Part shown: positions 52,115 through 61,107 of the stretch, piece after piece
Numbering within the stretch: the stretch's first letter is position 1
Layout of the letters: each line of letters starts with the position of its first letter
NCBI RefSeq assembly: GCF_023347295.1
Contig: NZ_CP094469.1
Span: forward strand, 868,001-932,000
Length of the DNA stretch: 64,000 nucleotides
Source of the DNA: Faecalibacterium sp. I3-3-33
GTDB lineage: Bacteria; Bacillota; Clostridia; Oscillospirales; Ruminococcaceae
Reading direction: 5' to 3'
Notes under the pieces: model-generated
Told to the model about the DNA's origin: nothing
The model's database searches: none
The model's input: only the letters and a program-made list of their open reading frames with translations
Translations under genes and position numbers: made by a program

Positions 52115-53725
52115 ATGTTAAGACAGACCAACCAACAACCAATTACCGCCCTTTACCCAAGACTTTCCCATGAGGACGAGCTGCAAGGCGAAAGCAATTC
52201 CATTTCCAATCAGAAGCGTATTCTTGAAACCTATGCAAAGCAGAACGGCTTTTCCAATCTGCGCTGGTACACGGACGACGGTTATTCTGGTGCGAACTTT
52301 CAAAGACCCGGTTTTCAAGCCATGCTTGCGGACATTGAAGCCGGAAAAGTCGGGACAGTTATCGTAAAGGATATGTCGAGGTTAGGGCGAAACTACCTGC
52401 AAGTGGGAATGTACACGGAAATGATTTTCCCACAGAAAGGTGTCCGCTTCATCGCTATCAATGACGGAGTGGACAGCGCACAGGGCGACAATGACTTTGC
52501 CCCGCTGCGGAATATCTTTAACGAATGGCTGGTGAGAGATACGAGCAAGAAAATCAAAGCAGTAAAACGCTCAAAAGGCATGAGTGGCAAGCCCATCACA
52601 AGCAAGCCTGTGTATGGCTACCTCATGGACGAGAACGAAAATTTCATTATTGACGAGGAAGCTGCACCCGTAGTCAAGCAGATATACAACCTCTGCCTTG
52701 CCGGGAATGGTCCGACCAAGATAGCCCGTATGCTCACAGAGCAGCAGATCCCCACGCCGGGGACGCTGGAATACCGCAGGACGGGCAGCACCCGCCGCTA
52801 CCACCCCGGCTATGAGTGCAAGTGGGCGACCAATACCGTTGTGCATATCCTTGAAAACCGGGAATACACAGGCTGTCTGGTAAACTTCAAGACAGAAAAG
52901 CTCTCTTACAAAGTCAAGCACAGCGTAGAAAATCCCCCGGAGAAGCAAGTGATTTTCGAGAACCACCACGAGCCTATCATAGACACCCAGACATGGGAAC
53001 GGGTGCAGGAACTTCGCAAGCAGCGCAAACGCCCCAACCGCTATGATGAAGTGGGCTTGTTCTCCGGCATACTGTTCTGTGCGGACTGCGGCAGTGTCAT
53101 GTATCAGCAGCGATACCAGACGGACAAGCGCAAGCAGGACTGTTATATCTGCGGCAACTACAAGAAGCGCACCCATGACTGTACGGCGCACTTTATCCGC
53201 ACCGACCTCTTGACCGCTGGTGTACTCTCCAATCTGCGGAAAGTGACAAGCTATGCGGCAAAGCATGAAGCCCGGTTTATGAAGCTCTTGATTGAGCAGA
53301 ACGAGGACGGGGGCAAGCGCAGGAACGCCGCCAAGAAAAAGGAACTGGAAGCCGCCGAGAAACGCATAGCCGAGTTATCCGCTATCTTCAAGCGGCTGTA
53401 TGAGGACAGCGTGACCGGGCGCATATCAGACGAGCGTTTCACAGAGCTGTCGGCAGACTATGAAGCAGAACAACGGGAGCTGAAAGAAAGAGCCGCCGCT
53501 ATCCAAGCGGAGCTTTCCAAAGCACAGGAAGCCACCGTGAACGCAGAAAAGTTTATGAATGTTGTCCGGCGGCATACCAGCTTTGAAGAACTTACCCCTA
53601 CTCTGCTGCGGGAGTTTGTAGAGAAAATCGTTGTGCATGAGTGCAGCTATGACGAGAACAAGACCCGCAGACAGGACATTGAGATTTATTATTCTTTTGT
53701 TGGCAAGGTGGACTTGCCCGAATAA
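52115..53725 (+). CDS. Large serine recombinase
   Basis: The 536-aa protein is of the TndX/TnpX type. The catalytic domain has Ser18 in ALYPRLSHEDE, then DGYSGANFQRPGF and KDMSRLGRNYLQVG. The recombinase domain, a zinc ribbon (FCADCG, CYICGNY) and a coiled coil follow. It excises and integrates the element by site-specific recombination. It is the last gene, as in related elements, with its att site expected just downstream. Confidence 0.95.
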   Translation: MLRQTNQQPITALYPRLSHEDELQGESNSISNQKRILETYAKQNGFSNLRWYTDDGYSGANFQRPGFQAMLADIEAGKVGTVIVKDMSRLGRNYLQVGMYTEMIFPQKGVRFIAINDGVDSAQGDNDFAPLRNIFNEWLVRDTSKKIKAVKRSKGMSGKPITSKPVYGYLMDENENFIIDEEAAPVVKQIYNLCLAGNGPTKIARMLTEQQIPTPGTLEYRRTGSTRRYHPGYECKWATNTVVHILENREYTGCLVNFKTEKLSYKVKHSVENPPEKQVIFENHHEPIIDTQTWERVQELRKQRKRPNRYDEVGLFSGILFCADCGSVMYQQRYQTDKRKQDCYICGNYKKRTHDCTAHFIRTDLLTAGVLSNLRKVTSYAAKHEARFMKLLIEQNEDGGKRRNAAKKKELEAAEKRIAELSAIFKRLYEDSVTGRISDERFTELSADYEAEQRELKERAAAIQAELSKAQEATVNAEKFMNVVRRHTSFEELTPTLLREFVEKIVVHECSYDENKTRRQDIEIYYSFVGKVDLPE

Positions 53726-53733
53726 CCGCCCGA

Positions 53734-53766
53734 CCTATCCGACACAATGCGCAAGTGCCGGATAGG
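53734..53766. terminator. Hairpin after the recombinase
   Basis: CCTATCCG and CGGATAGG pair perfectly around a 17-nt loop. AAAATTTTTT follows ten bases later. It may be a terminator or lie within the right attachment site. Confidence 0.6.
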
Positions 53767-53769
53767 AAC

Positions 53770-54024
53770 GGCAAAATTTTTTACACTTCTATTACTTCTT
53801 TATCACACATCAGTAAAAGCTGCTGGTCACCAGCAAAAACACCAGCAAAAAAGATTTTGAACCCGGTAATCGCAAAAAAATCTGTGCGAGAATTGCGACC
53901 GGTGATTATGATGCGGTTACAACATCATTATCGACCTTGCCCGAAAGTACAGCCGCAAGGTGCGGTATTTTGCCTATGCCAGTGCAACGAAATGCGCGGA
54001 ACAGGTCGTTGCGGAAGAGGAAAA
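53770..54024. other. Non-coding stretch right of the recombinase element
   Basis: No convincing gene was found. A 130-codon open frame here has no RBS or family features. The plus strand has a short plausible reading (IIIDLARKYSRKVRYFAYAS) without a start, perhaps a fragment of an unrecognised gene. Confidence 0.4.
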
Positions 54025-54099
54025 CGCAGTTGCCTTAATATTTTTTCTAAGCTCATTCGCCGTGGCCCAGATTTTAGTCGCCAATTCCTGTTTGTTCAT
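54025..54099 (-). pseudogene. hsdM: Type I restriction-modification HsdM N-terminal stub
   Basis: On the minus strand MNKQELATKIWATANELRKN begins behind a strong RBS (AAGGAGAATGC). This is the characteristic start of HsdM methylase subunits. After about 25 residues similarity stops and the frame closes. The promoter-like TATAAT (minus strand, 54141-54146) and operator-like palindrome upstream are kept. The body of the locus was lost, perhaps when the recombinase element inserted. Confidence 0.75.
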
Positions 54100-54149
54100 T
54101 ACAGCATTCTCCTTATAATCGCAGAGTCCTACATATCATCATTATAACA

Positions 54150-54187
54150 TATTTTTGATGAATCAGCTATACGATTCATCAAAAATA
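54150..54187. promoter_or_regulatory. Perfect 15-bp palindrome upstream of the hsdM stub
   Basis: TATTTTTGATGAATC and GATTCATCAAAAATA pair perfectly around AGCTATAC. It abuts the minus-strand TATAAT at 54141-54146, as an operator would. No T-run typical of a terminator follows on the side of a gene. Confidence 0.6.
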
Positions 54188-54356
54188 ATCTCAATTCAAC
54201 AATCTTCATGTTCGTTTGTTTGGTGTTCTTGGAGTGACCCACTTTTTTGTAGCAATCCATAGTCAACGGATCTTCTTCGGCAGGCTGTTGTCTATGTCTA
54301 AGGAACGTATTACTCTTTTTTGTTGTCTATATCACAGATTGAATAGCCGTTTCATC

Positions 54357-54385
54357 TTGAAAACAGCGTAAAGATTTATTATAAT
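54357..54385 (+). promoter_or_regulatory. Promoter before the small conserved gene (copy of 58500-58528)
   Basis: TTGAAA (54357-54362), a 17-bp spacer and TATAAT (54380-54385), followed by AAGATAAATAGTTGTT. The promoter at 58500 has the same boxes, spacing and AAATAAAAAGTTGTT tail, so the two are duplicates. Confidence 0.8.
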
Positions 54386-54426
54386 AAGATAAATAGTTGT
54401 TACTTTTTCCGAAGAAGCTGTGAGGA

Positions 54427-54714
54427 ATGAATCGGAACTGCCGCCGTAAAACAGAAAAGGTCTACGTGAAGGTGAACTCTGATTTTGACGCAACCGGCTA
54501 TATGCAGCCCCGGCAGATCACATGGGGCGATGGTCGGACGTATCCCATCGAGCAAGTGCGGGACTTTCGCCCTGCAAATACCATTGCCGATATGCCCGGC
54601 GACTGTTATACTGTAATGGTAAAGGGACAGGAGCGGCACCTGTTTTTCGAGCGTTCCGACCCACGATTTCCATCCCGGTTCGGCAGATGGTTTGTGGAGG
54701 TGGAGACCAAATAA
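54427..54714 (+). CDS. Small conserved protein of unknown function
   Basis: The 95-aa protein starts MNRNCRRKTEKVYVKVNSDF and contains QITWGDGRTYPIEQVRDFRP and ends GRWFVEVETK, a beta-rich small domain. The RBS GTGAGG is weak. It stands between a umuC-type promoter and a truncated umuC start, so it may belong to the umuC-yolD mutagenesis module. No family name is certain. Confidence 0.65.
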   Translation: MNRNCRRKTEKVYVKVNSDFDATGYMQPRQITWGDGRTYPIEQVRDFRPANTIADMPGDCYTVMVKGQERHLFFERSDPRFPSRFGRWFVEVETK

Positions 54715-54733
54715 CACAAAGGAGGGCTGATTC

Positions 54734-54928
54734 ATGGCAGCGCAGCGCACTTATCTGGCAATTTCTACGGGTGTGTATGGCTATCCGCTGGAGGCCGCCA
54801 CCCAAATTGCAGTGAATACAGTGGCGGATTGGCTGCAAAGCCACGCCGACTGCGATATGAAGGTCATCTTCTGTTGCTTTGATGCCCGGATGGCGCAGGC
54901 GTATCAGACAAAAATGAAAATGGAGTAA
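54734..54928 (+). pseudogene. Deletion scar: first codons of umuC joined to a macrodomain C-terminus
   Basis: The 64-aa frame starts MAAQRTYLAI, like the UmuC-type start KKRTYLAIDLKSFYASVEC at 58600, and turns at codon 10 into [20 protein letters not shown], the C-terminal third of the macrodomain protein at 62515-63036. Both parent sequences share GGCAAT at the joint. ADP-ribose-binding residues in the N-terminal part are absent, so it should be inactive. sfsA follows after 3 bp as in the intact copy. Confidence 0.9.
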
Positions 54929-54931
54929 ACA

Positions 54932-55597
54932 TTGAAATACAGAGAGATCGTGGACGGCATTTTTCTTGACCGTCCCAACCGTTTTATTGCCCATGTGGAC
55001 GTGAACGGTGCGGTAGAAACCGTCCATGTCAAAAACACCGGGCGGTGCAAGGAACTGCTGCTGCCCGGTGCGGAGGTGCGTCCGGAAGTGTCGGACAACC
55101 CGAAACGCAAGACAAAATACGACCTTGTGGCGGTCTACAAGCAGGAACTTGGCTGGGTCAATATGGACAGTCAGGCACCCAACAAGGTGGTAGGAGAATG
55201 GCTCTCAAAGCAGGAGTTTGACCTTGTCCGGTCGGAGTTTACCTACGGAAAATCCCGCATCGACTTCTACATGGAAAAAGGCGAACAGAAATACCTGCTG
55301 GAAGTCAAAGGCTGTACACTGGAAGTGGGCGGTATCGGTTATTTCCCGGATGCGCCCACTGAACGGGGCGTGAAGCACTTGCATGAGTTAGCGCAGGCGC
55401 AGCAGGCCGGATACCGGTGCGCGGTGGCATTTGTGATTCAAATGGAAGGCGTTACGGAAGTGCGGCCCAACATCAGCACACAGCCGGAATTCGGGATGGC
55501 TCTGGAACAAGCAAAGGCAGCAGGTGTGCGCGTGTTGTTTCTGCTATGCCGCATCAGACAGGACAGTCTGGAAATCACGGAGCAGCGGGAAGGCTGA
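54932..55597 (+). CDS. sfsA: SfsA-family protein, copy 1
   Basis: The protein is 221 aa from TTG (MKYREIVDGIFLDRPNRFIA). The OB-like N-terminus, NTGRCKELLLPGAEV, and the nuclease-like domain (FTYGKSRIDFYMEKGEQKYL, LEVKGCTLE) are typical of SfsA, described as a sugar-fermentation stimulation DNA-binding protein. The TTG start is supported by the identical arrangement in copy 2 and by GGAG nine bases upstream. It is about 88% identical to 63040-63705. Confidence 0.93.
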   Translation: MKYREIVDGIFLDRPNRFIAHVDVNGAVETVHVKNTGRCKELLLPGAEVRPEVSDNPKRKTKYDLVAVYKQELGWVNMDSQAPNKVVGEWLSKQEFDLVRSEFTYGKSRIDFYMEKGEQKYLLEVKGCTLEVGGIGYFPDAPTERGVKHLHELAQAQQAGYRCAVAFVIQMEGVTEVRPNISTQPEFGMALEQAKAAGVRVLFLLCRIRQDSLEITEQREG

Positions 55598-55619
55598 AGC
55601 CAGTACCGGCTTGGATAGA

Positions 55620-55666
55620 AGCAAAACGACGGCACAATCATCTTATGATTGCACCGTCGTTTTGCT
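55620..55666. terminator. Bidirectional terminator between sfsA and the helicase gene
   Basis: AGCAAAACGACGG pairs with CCGTCGTTTTGCT, with inner CAATCAT/ATGATTG. It serves the convergent ends of sfsA copy 1 and the minus-strand helicase. Confidence 0.88.
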
Positions 55667-55667
55667 G

Positions 55668-58397
55668 TCATACAGGGTTTTTAATTAGCAGGATCGCCTG
55701 CAATGCTGCCCGGATCTTTTCGCGTTCTCCACTTCCGTCTGTCCGGAGACGCAGCAGAGAAACGCCGCATTTGTCCATGATATGGTTCTTCTTTTCATCC
55801 CGTTCTGCCTGTTTACTTCCATCTTCGTGGAAACTGGTTCCGTCCACTTCAATGGCCAGAACAGGCTGTTTGTCCATCTGACGGAATAACAGAAAATCAA
55901 TGTGAGTCAGCGGGTTACGGGCATATTTCTGCTCGTCCTCCGTCAAAGACCCGTAGTTTTTAATCAGCGTTGCAAGAGAAACATGGATGGTACAGCCGAT
56001 GGAGGAAAACGCTTCCTCCGAGAGCACCTCCTGAATAACGGCATACATCAGATTCTCAGAGTCATATTCTGAAATCCGTTTGTGCTTTTGCAGATATGTT
56101 TTGCGCTGCTCGGCATATCCCTGATACAGCATGTCGAACACGGAGTAGACCTGACTTTGGATGACTTCAAAATTGTTGTATTCGATGTAGCGCGCCAGAT
56201 CACCATAGTTTGTCCGGTCATTGCGCGGGTCTTGCGATGTAATGACCGTCAGCGAATGAACTGCGCGGGAAACGGCGACATTCAGCATATGCGGATCGTC
56301 TACAAAATCGGTGATCACGTTGTCCACGGAGGTCAGGATAATGGCATCCTGCTCGCGTCCCTGAAATTTGTGGACAGTATCGACAACACAGGCGTCCCCT
56401 AGCTGGAGGTGGAGTGCATTTACCTGATCCCGATAGGGTGTGATGACGCCGATGCTCTGATGGTTGTGCTGGTTCAGCCTCGGAAGAACTTCCTGCCGGA
56501 TGACGTCGATCTGACGTTGATTGATGTGTCCCCGCGCGTGGTTTCCCGCAACGGTCCGATACAGGGCCAGCACATCCAGCTCATCATGATCTTTTGTCAT
56601 GACGATCAACTGACCGTGATAGAATTTCTGGTTGCAGAAATTGATGATTTTCGGGTGGCAGCGGTAGTGTTCTCGCAGTAGCGTGACAGGCGCGGTCTGC
56701 CATGTTTCCAGCGCGGAGGAGAGCAGGTTGTGGGTGGAAAAGTGATACCGTTCCTCAAGAGAATACTTTTTCCAGATGGCATCGCTGGTGCGGATGTCAT
56801 GTTCTGTCAGTACATTTGGCAACTGTTTCAGATCGCCGACGATCACGATATTCCGCGCACAGGAGAATGCAAGAACGCCGGTAGCAAGATCGACCTGAGA
56901 TGCTTCGTCTACGATCAGATAATCGTAGATGTGGTCGGTGCTCAGAGTTCCTTTGATGGAATAGGTCGTGCTGAGCACCACGGGATATTCCCGTGTGAAT
57001 GCTGCGGAGTCCCCGCGAAAATCAGCCATGTCAAAACGTTTCCGGCTGCTTTTCCATGGATAACGAGCCGCCAGTTCTGCACGGAACAGCTGCAGAGACT
57101 TCTGGGCAAGTTCGTCCATTTTTGCGTCGAAAGAGTAATACTCCAATCTGCGATTCAATTCGGACTTCTCATTTTCAAGCTCCCGCTTTTTTGCGGAATA
57201 GAACTGGTGCTGCAGATACGGGATGACCAGCTCCGGAGAGCGAAGAAACAGCCTGAGTGCATTGAGGTTGAACCGGAACAGGATGGAAAGCTTTTGTAGA
57301 AGCCCAAGGCGATTGTGACGTTCTGCGTGCTGTTCAAATTCTGTCCAAAGGGCAAGGATCTTCTGGGAAGACAGGCTGTTTAGATTCTCAGTTGGAAGAT
57401 CGTGGTATGTTGCATAGTACTCCTCAAAATAGTGCTGCTCCGGATTCAGCTGCAAAAGTTCCTGCTCAATGGCTGCGATGCGGTTCTTGGCGTTGAGCAT
57501 TTCATTCAGTTCGGCAGAAAGAGCAGTGGTCTGCTGACAGAGTTGAGCGCGTTCTTCCTCGGTGATTTCCCAGTCTTTCATGTCCGGGTAAGTGTCTGTC
57601 TGATCTTCCAGAAATTTCTGCTTATTGGCCATGCTGCCAAGAAATGCGGTCAGAAATGCAGCATTTTTCCTTTCCAGTTTTTCTGCAACATTGTGTGTGG
57701 CGGAGTTGTTGTTGGAAACGACCGCGACGGTCTGTCCGCTTCGGATAACGTTGGCAATGATGTTCAGGATGGTCTGCGTTTTTCCAGTGCCCGGAGGGCC
57801 TTGGATGATGCTGATTTTGGAAGAAAGTGCACGTTCAACCGCCAGTTTCTGACTTTGGTTCAGACCGAACGGATAAATGATCGAATCCGGTATCTGGGGC
57901 GCTTCTACCTCCGTTTGAGGATCGAGATAGCTCGCCAGCACGGTATCCTTGCTGACTTTCTGGATTTTGTTGTATTGCGCACTCAGAATGTTGACGCCGT
58001 TTTCCGCCACAAGACTGATTGCCGTGGCAGCTTCTTTGAAGTACTGGAAGATTTCTTCATTTTTGCTGTCGGAAAGGCAATTCTGCTGGAGCTGGACTTC
58101 GCTGCTGCGGAGCAACTGATCTTTTGCACCTTTGCGGAGAATGCGGTAATACGCGCCAAAATCCAGAAGCTCATCGATGCCATGAATCGACTGGCCGTTT
58201 ACGGTGACGATAAACCGTGCCGGATCAAGCCGCTTTTGCAAAGAAAAAACTTCTACATTGCTGCTCTGAAAGCGATAAATCTTATGAGGCGCACTGAGAT
58301 AAGAAATCTCACAGGTTCTATCATGAAGCTGGAAATTGGCAACAGAGCTTGTCTGATCTGTCCCTTTTATCATGACCAGATATTTTCGTGGATCCAT
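55668..58397 (-). CDS. SF1 helicase (Upf1/Dna2-like) with C-terminal PD-(D/E)XK-type nuclease domain
   Basis: The protein is 909 aa from MDPRKYLVMIKGTDQTSSVA; ATG 58397 follows ACAAGGAG, and a longer frame was rejected. Helicase motifs: Walker A GPPGTGKT (about 200), motif II LIVDEASQ, motif III VGDLKQLP, LREHYRCHP, VDTVHKFQGREQD and NVAVSRA. A long coiled coil is inserted after motif Ia. The C-terminus (DFLLFRQMDKQPVLAIEVDG, then RDEKKNHIMDKCG) is a DUF2726/Vsr-like nuclease. Such helicase-nuclease fusions are often in defence islands; activity here is inferred. Confidence 0.88.
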   Translation of the reverse strand: MDPRKYLVMIKGTDQTSSVANFQLHDRTCEISYLSAPHKIYRFQSSNVEVFSLQKRLDPARFIVTVNGQSIHGIDELLDFGAYYRILRKGAKDQLLRSSEVQLQQNCLSDSKNEEIFQYFKEAATAISLVAENGVNILSAQYNKIQKVSKDTVLASYLDPQTEVEAPQIPDSIIYPFGLNQSQKLAVERALSSKISIIQGPPGTGKTQTILNIIANVIRSGQTVAVVSNNNSATHNVAEKLERKNAAFLTAFLGSMANKQKFLEDQTDTYPDMKDWEITEEERAQLCQQTTALSAELNEMLNAKNRIAAIEQELLQLNPEQHYFEEYYATYHDLPTENLNSLSSQKILALWTEFEQHAERHNRLGLLQKLSILFRFNLNALRLFLRSPELVIPYLQHQFYSAKKRELENEKSELNRRLEYYSFDAKMDELAQKSLQLFRAELAARYPWKSSRKRFDMADFRGDSAAFTREYPVVLSTTYSIKGTLSTDHIYDYLIVDEASQVDLATGVLAFSCARNIVIVGDLKQLPNVLTEHDIRTSDAIWKKYSLEERYHFSTHNLLSSALETWQTAPVTLLREHYRCHPKIINFCNQKFYHGQLIVMTKDHDELDVLALYRTVAGNHARGHINQRQIDVIRQEVLPRLNQHNHQSIGVITPYRDQVNALHLQLGDACVVDTVHKFQGREQDAIILTSVDNVITDFVDDPHMLNVAVSRAVHSLTVITSQDPRNDRTNYGDLARYIEYNNFEVIQSQVYSVFDMLYQGYAEQRKTYLQKHKRISEYDSENLMYAVIQEVLSEEAFSSIGCTIHVSLATLIKNYGSLTEDEQKYARNPLTHIDFLLFRQMDKQPVLAIEVDGTSFHEDGSKQAERDEKKNHIMDKCGVSLLRLRTDGSGEREKIRAALQAILLIKNPV

Positions 58398-58499
58398 GAA
58401 AAACTCCTTGTGTAAAGCGGCGTAAGCGATTTTGCAGGGATTGCTTTCTATTATACGGGCAATGTTGTCTGAAAACAAGATAGGATAATTAGAATACAC

Positions 58500-58528
58500 T
58501 TGAAAACAACCGGCGGAACTGCTATAAT
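58500..58528 (+). promoter_or_regulatory. Promoter of the umuC-yolD operon
   Basis: TTGAAA (58500-58505), a 17-bp spacer and TATAAT (58523-58528). It is a duplicate of the promoter at 54357-54385. No LexA-like box was seen beside it. Confidence 0.8.
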
Positions 58529-58599
58529 AAAATAAAAAGTTGTTAAACACGGGCAAAAATTGCGCAAAACGAACCAAAACAATAGGGGGAAAAGAGGTA

Positions 58600-60108
58600 A
58601 TGGACGGAAAGAAACGCACCTATCTGGCAATCGACCTGAAAAGTTTCTATGCCTCGGTGGAGTGCGTAGACCGCCATCTTGACCCCCTGACCACGAATCT
58701 GGTGGTGGCAGATGCCTCCCGCACCGAAAAGACCATTTGCCTTGCAGTGTCGCCCTCCCTGAAAGCCTACAAGATACCCGGCAGAGCACGGCTGTTTGAA
58801 GCCGTTCAGCGGGTGAAAGAGGTCAACGCTCAGCGGCTGCAAACTGCCATCTGGCAGCACAAGGCAGTCCGGGGAGAGGAGGGAAAATACCACTTTGCCA
58901 GCACCTCTTTTGATGCCAATGCCCTGAATGCAGACCCGGCGCTGGGCTTGAGCTACATCGTTGCGCCGCCCCGGATGCAGCGATATCTGGACGTTTCCAC
59001 CCAGATCTACAAGACCTACCTCAAATATGTGTCCCCGGCGGATATCTACCCCTACTCCATTGACGAGGTTTTTATTGATGTGACGGGCTATCTGCCCTAC
59101 TACCATATGAGCGCCCACGAGCTTGCCATGACCATGGTGCGGGAGGTGCTGTACAACACCGGCATCACCGCAACGGCAGGCATCGGCACCAACCTCTACC
59201 TTGCAAAGCTGGCCATGGACATTGTGGCAAAACACATCCCGGCGGACAAGGATGGTGTCCGCATTGCGGAGTTGGACGAGCAGTCCTACCGGTATCTGCT
59301 GTGGAACCACAGACCGCTGACGGATTTCTGGATGACTGGCCCCGGCACCGTCAAGCGGCTGGAAGCCCACGGCATCTACACCATGGGGGATTTGGCACGG
59401 TTTTCCATCCACGGAGAAGATCGTCTGTATGAGATTTTCGGCGTGGATGCAGAAATTCTCATCGACCACGCATGGGGCTATGAGCCCTGCGGTATGGCTG
59501 AGATCAAAAGCTACAAGCCCAGCACCAACAGCATCAGTGAGGGACAGGTGCTGACCTGCCCCTACCCCAACGATAAAGCAAAACTCATCGTCCGGGAGAT
59601 GGCGGAAATTCTGATGTTCCGGCTTACCGAAAAGAAACTGGTGACGGAATCCATCACCTTGGAGGTGGGCTACGACCGGGAGAACGTGGACAAGGGCGGC
59701 TACCGTGGTCTGACCCAGACCGACCGCTACGGCAGAATCATCCCCAAAGCGGCACACGGCACCGTCCGGTTCGATGCTCCTACCAATCTGGGCAGCACCA
59801 TCATCAACGAAAGCGCAAAGCTGTTTGAGCGCATTACTAACCCTGCGCTGACGGTGCGGCGCATCACCCTCAACGCCAACAAGGTCACCCAGGACGAGGG
59901 CATCTATCAGGTGGACTTTTTTACCGACACCAAGAAGCTGGAAAAGGAGAAAAAACTCCAGCAAGCCATGCTGGGCATCAAGAACAAGTACGGCAAAAAT
60001 GCCGTACTGAAAGCCAGCAGCTACGAGGAAGGTGCCACCATGCGCCAGCGCAATGCGCAGATTGGTGGTCACAGCGCAGGAGGTTCGGATGGAAAACTAC
60101 AAAAATAG
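58600..60108 (+). CDS. Y-family DNA polymerase (UmuC/DinB type)
   Basis: The protein is 502 aa from MDGKKRTYLAIDLKSFYASV; ATG 58600 follows AAGAGG. Catalytic acids lie in AIDLKSFYASVE and YSIDEVFIDVTGYL. The helix-hairpin-helix and little-finger domains follow (TGPGTVKRLEAHGIYTMGDL). It is a translesion polymerase of the type carried by Firmicutes mobile elements with a YolD-like partner, here the next gene with 20 bp overlap. Confidence 0.93.
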   Translation: MDGKKRTYLAIDLKSFYASVECVDRHLDPLTTNLVVADASRTEKTICLAVSPSLKAYKIPGRARLFEAVQRVKEVNAQRLQTAIWQHKAVRGEEGKYHFASTSFDANALNADPALGLSYIVAPPRMQRYLDVSTQIYKTYLKYVSPADIYPYSIDEVFIDVTGYLPYYHMSAHELAMTMVREVLYNTGITATAGIGTNLYLAKLAMDIVAKHIPADKDGVRIAELDEQSYRYLLWNHRPLTDFWMTGPGTVKRLEAHGIYTMGDLARFSIHGEDRLYEIFGVDAEILIDHAWGYEPCGMAEIKSYKPSTNSISEGQVLTCPYPNDKAKLIVREMAEILMFRLTEKKLVTESITLEVGYDRENVDKGGYRGLTQTDRYGRIIPKAAHGTVRFDAPTNLGSTIINESAKLFERITNPALTVRRITLNANKVTQDEGIYQVDFFTDTKKLEKEKKLQQAMLGIKNKYGKNAVLKASSYEEGATMRQRNAQIGGHSAGGSDGKLQK

Positions 60109-60586
60109 CAAGATCGGGCGGGAGGCCGCCCAAAAGTACGGGGATATCCTGGAGATGGAACGCCCCCAGACCAAAGAATCCCTTCGCAAGCACCCCCGCA
60201 TGACCCTTCAGAACCGTGCCAAAATCTTTTCGCCCTTCTCTCCGCTGCGGGGCTATGACGAGCAGCTTGCCGCAGAAAAGCAGCGCACCGAGCGTGTGAC
60301 CAAGCGCATTCTGACCGAGGAAGAAATGTCGGCTCTGTCCGATCGGCTGATGCAGGTTACGAAGGGTATGACCATTACGGTACGGTATTTCAAGGAGGAC
60401 ACTACCCACCCGGAGGTTCCGGCGGTGGGCAACTACATCACCCTGACCGGAAAAGCAGACCGCATCGACCCGGTGTTCCGCACCTTGCAAGTGGGCGACA
60501 CCGTGGTGCCCTTTGAAGATCTGGTTGAGATCAGTGGAGAAAGCATCATGGAGATTGACCAATATCTCGGCATTACAGAGGATTAA
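60089..60586 (+). CDS. YolD-like protein
   Basis: The protein is 165 aa from MENYKNSKIGREAAQKYGDI behind GCAGGAGG. The YolD-like domain (MTLQNRAKIFSPFSPLRGYD, LVEISGE) regulates or assists the UmuC-type polymerase. It overlaps the polymerase gene and ends before a strong terminator. Confidence 0.88.
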   Translation: MENYKNSKIGREAAQKYGDILEMERPQTKESLRKHPRMTLQNRAKIFSPFSPLRGYDEQLAAEKQRTERVTKRILTEEEMSALSDRLMQVTKGMTITVRYFKEDTTHPEVPAVGNYITLTGKADRIDPVFRTLQVGDTVVPFEDLVEISGESIMEIDQYLGITED

Positions 60587-60594
60587 GCACAAAA

Positions 60595-60626
60595 AAGACC
60601 ACCAGCCGTTTCCGGCTGGTGGTCTT
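60595..60626 (+). terminator. Terminator after the umuC-yolD operon
   Basis: AAGACCACCAGCCG and CGGCTGGTGGTCTT pair perfectly over 14 bp with a TTTC loop. Only TGCTT follows, so it may work poorly as an intrinsic terminator on the plus strand. Confidence 0.75.
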
Positions 60627-60746
60627 GCTTCATAGAGAAAACCACAGGCTATGCTTGTGGAAGAAAAGAGCCGTAGCGTCGAAACGGTAGAAAAAGAACC
60701 TCCTTTTGCTATAATTAGAAGCGGGTAACGCCAACCGCATAGGGCC

Positions 60747-61004
60747 TCTGGTTCGGCCTACTTTTTGGAGCTGGGCCTCTCGTGCCAGCAGCTTGAACAG
60801 AATATCCCGGCCCTCTTCACCGACACCGCGTGCGGCCATGTGCTGCGGGCGAAAGGCTTCGTACAGGACAAGAACGGCTGGGTGGAGCTGAACGCCACCG
60901 CCGACGGCCTGACGGCAAACGCTATCCCCAAGGGGCAGGAAGTGCTCATCGTGATCGGGGAGGGGCTGGAGAAAGAACGGATTGAGGTGAGATTAAAGGG
61001 GTAA
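60747..61004 (+). pseudogene. CobW/COG0523-like C-terminal fragment
   Basis: The frame reads GSAYFLELGLSCQQLEQNIP, TACGHVLRAKGFVQDKNGWV and ends IGEGLEKERIEVRLKG. RAKGF followed by Trp and VIGEGL resembles the C-terminal domain of COG0523 GTPases (metal chaperones). The GTPase part is missing and no start or RBS is seen. It is a remnant between two intact genes. Confidence 0.5.
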
Positions 61005-61107
61005 AGGTGGATCCCCCGTATATCGTTGTATCTTTCCATAAATAGTTTGTCTCCCGCCCAAAGTAGGCGTATAATAGGGGAAAAGAAACGCTAAAGGAGA
61101 ATCCCCT

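Larger units (their letters stand above)
47300..53770. mobile_element. Tn1549-like mobilizable element with a large serine recombinase
   Basis: The gene order is oriT candidate, mobC, relaxase, Cys-rich small protein, replisome organiser, DnaC-like loader, TnpW-like, large serine recombinase, all on the plus strand with short gaps or overlaps. No conjugation channel genes are present, so transfer would need a helper. Ends are approximate: the left near the repeat 47307-47380, the right just beyond the recombinase. No flanking duplication could be read with confidence. All of its genes look intact. Confidence 0.75.

Noticed and set aside
53755..54147. 130-aa plus-strand frame after the recombinase
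   Set aside because: No RBS, odd composition, and it overlaps the clear hsdM start on the other strand.
58543..60072. 509-codon minus-strand frame opposite the UmuC-type polymerase
   Set aside because: Antisense shadow; the plus-strand frame has all polymerase motifs.
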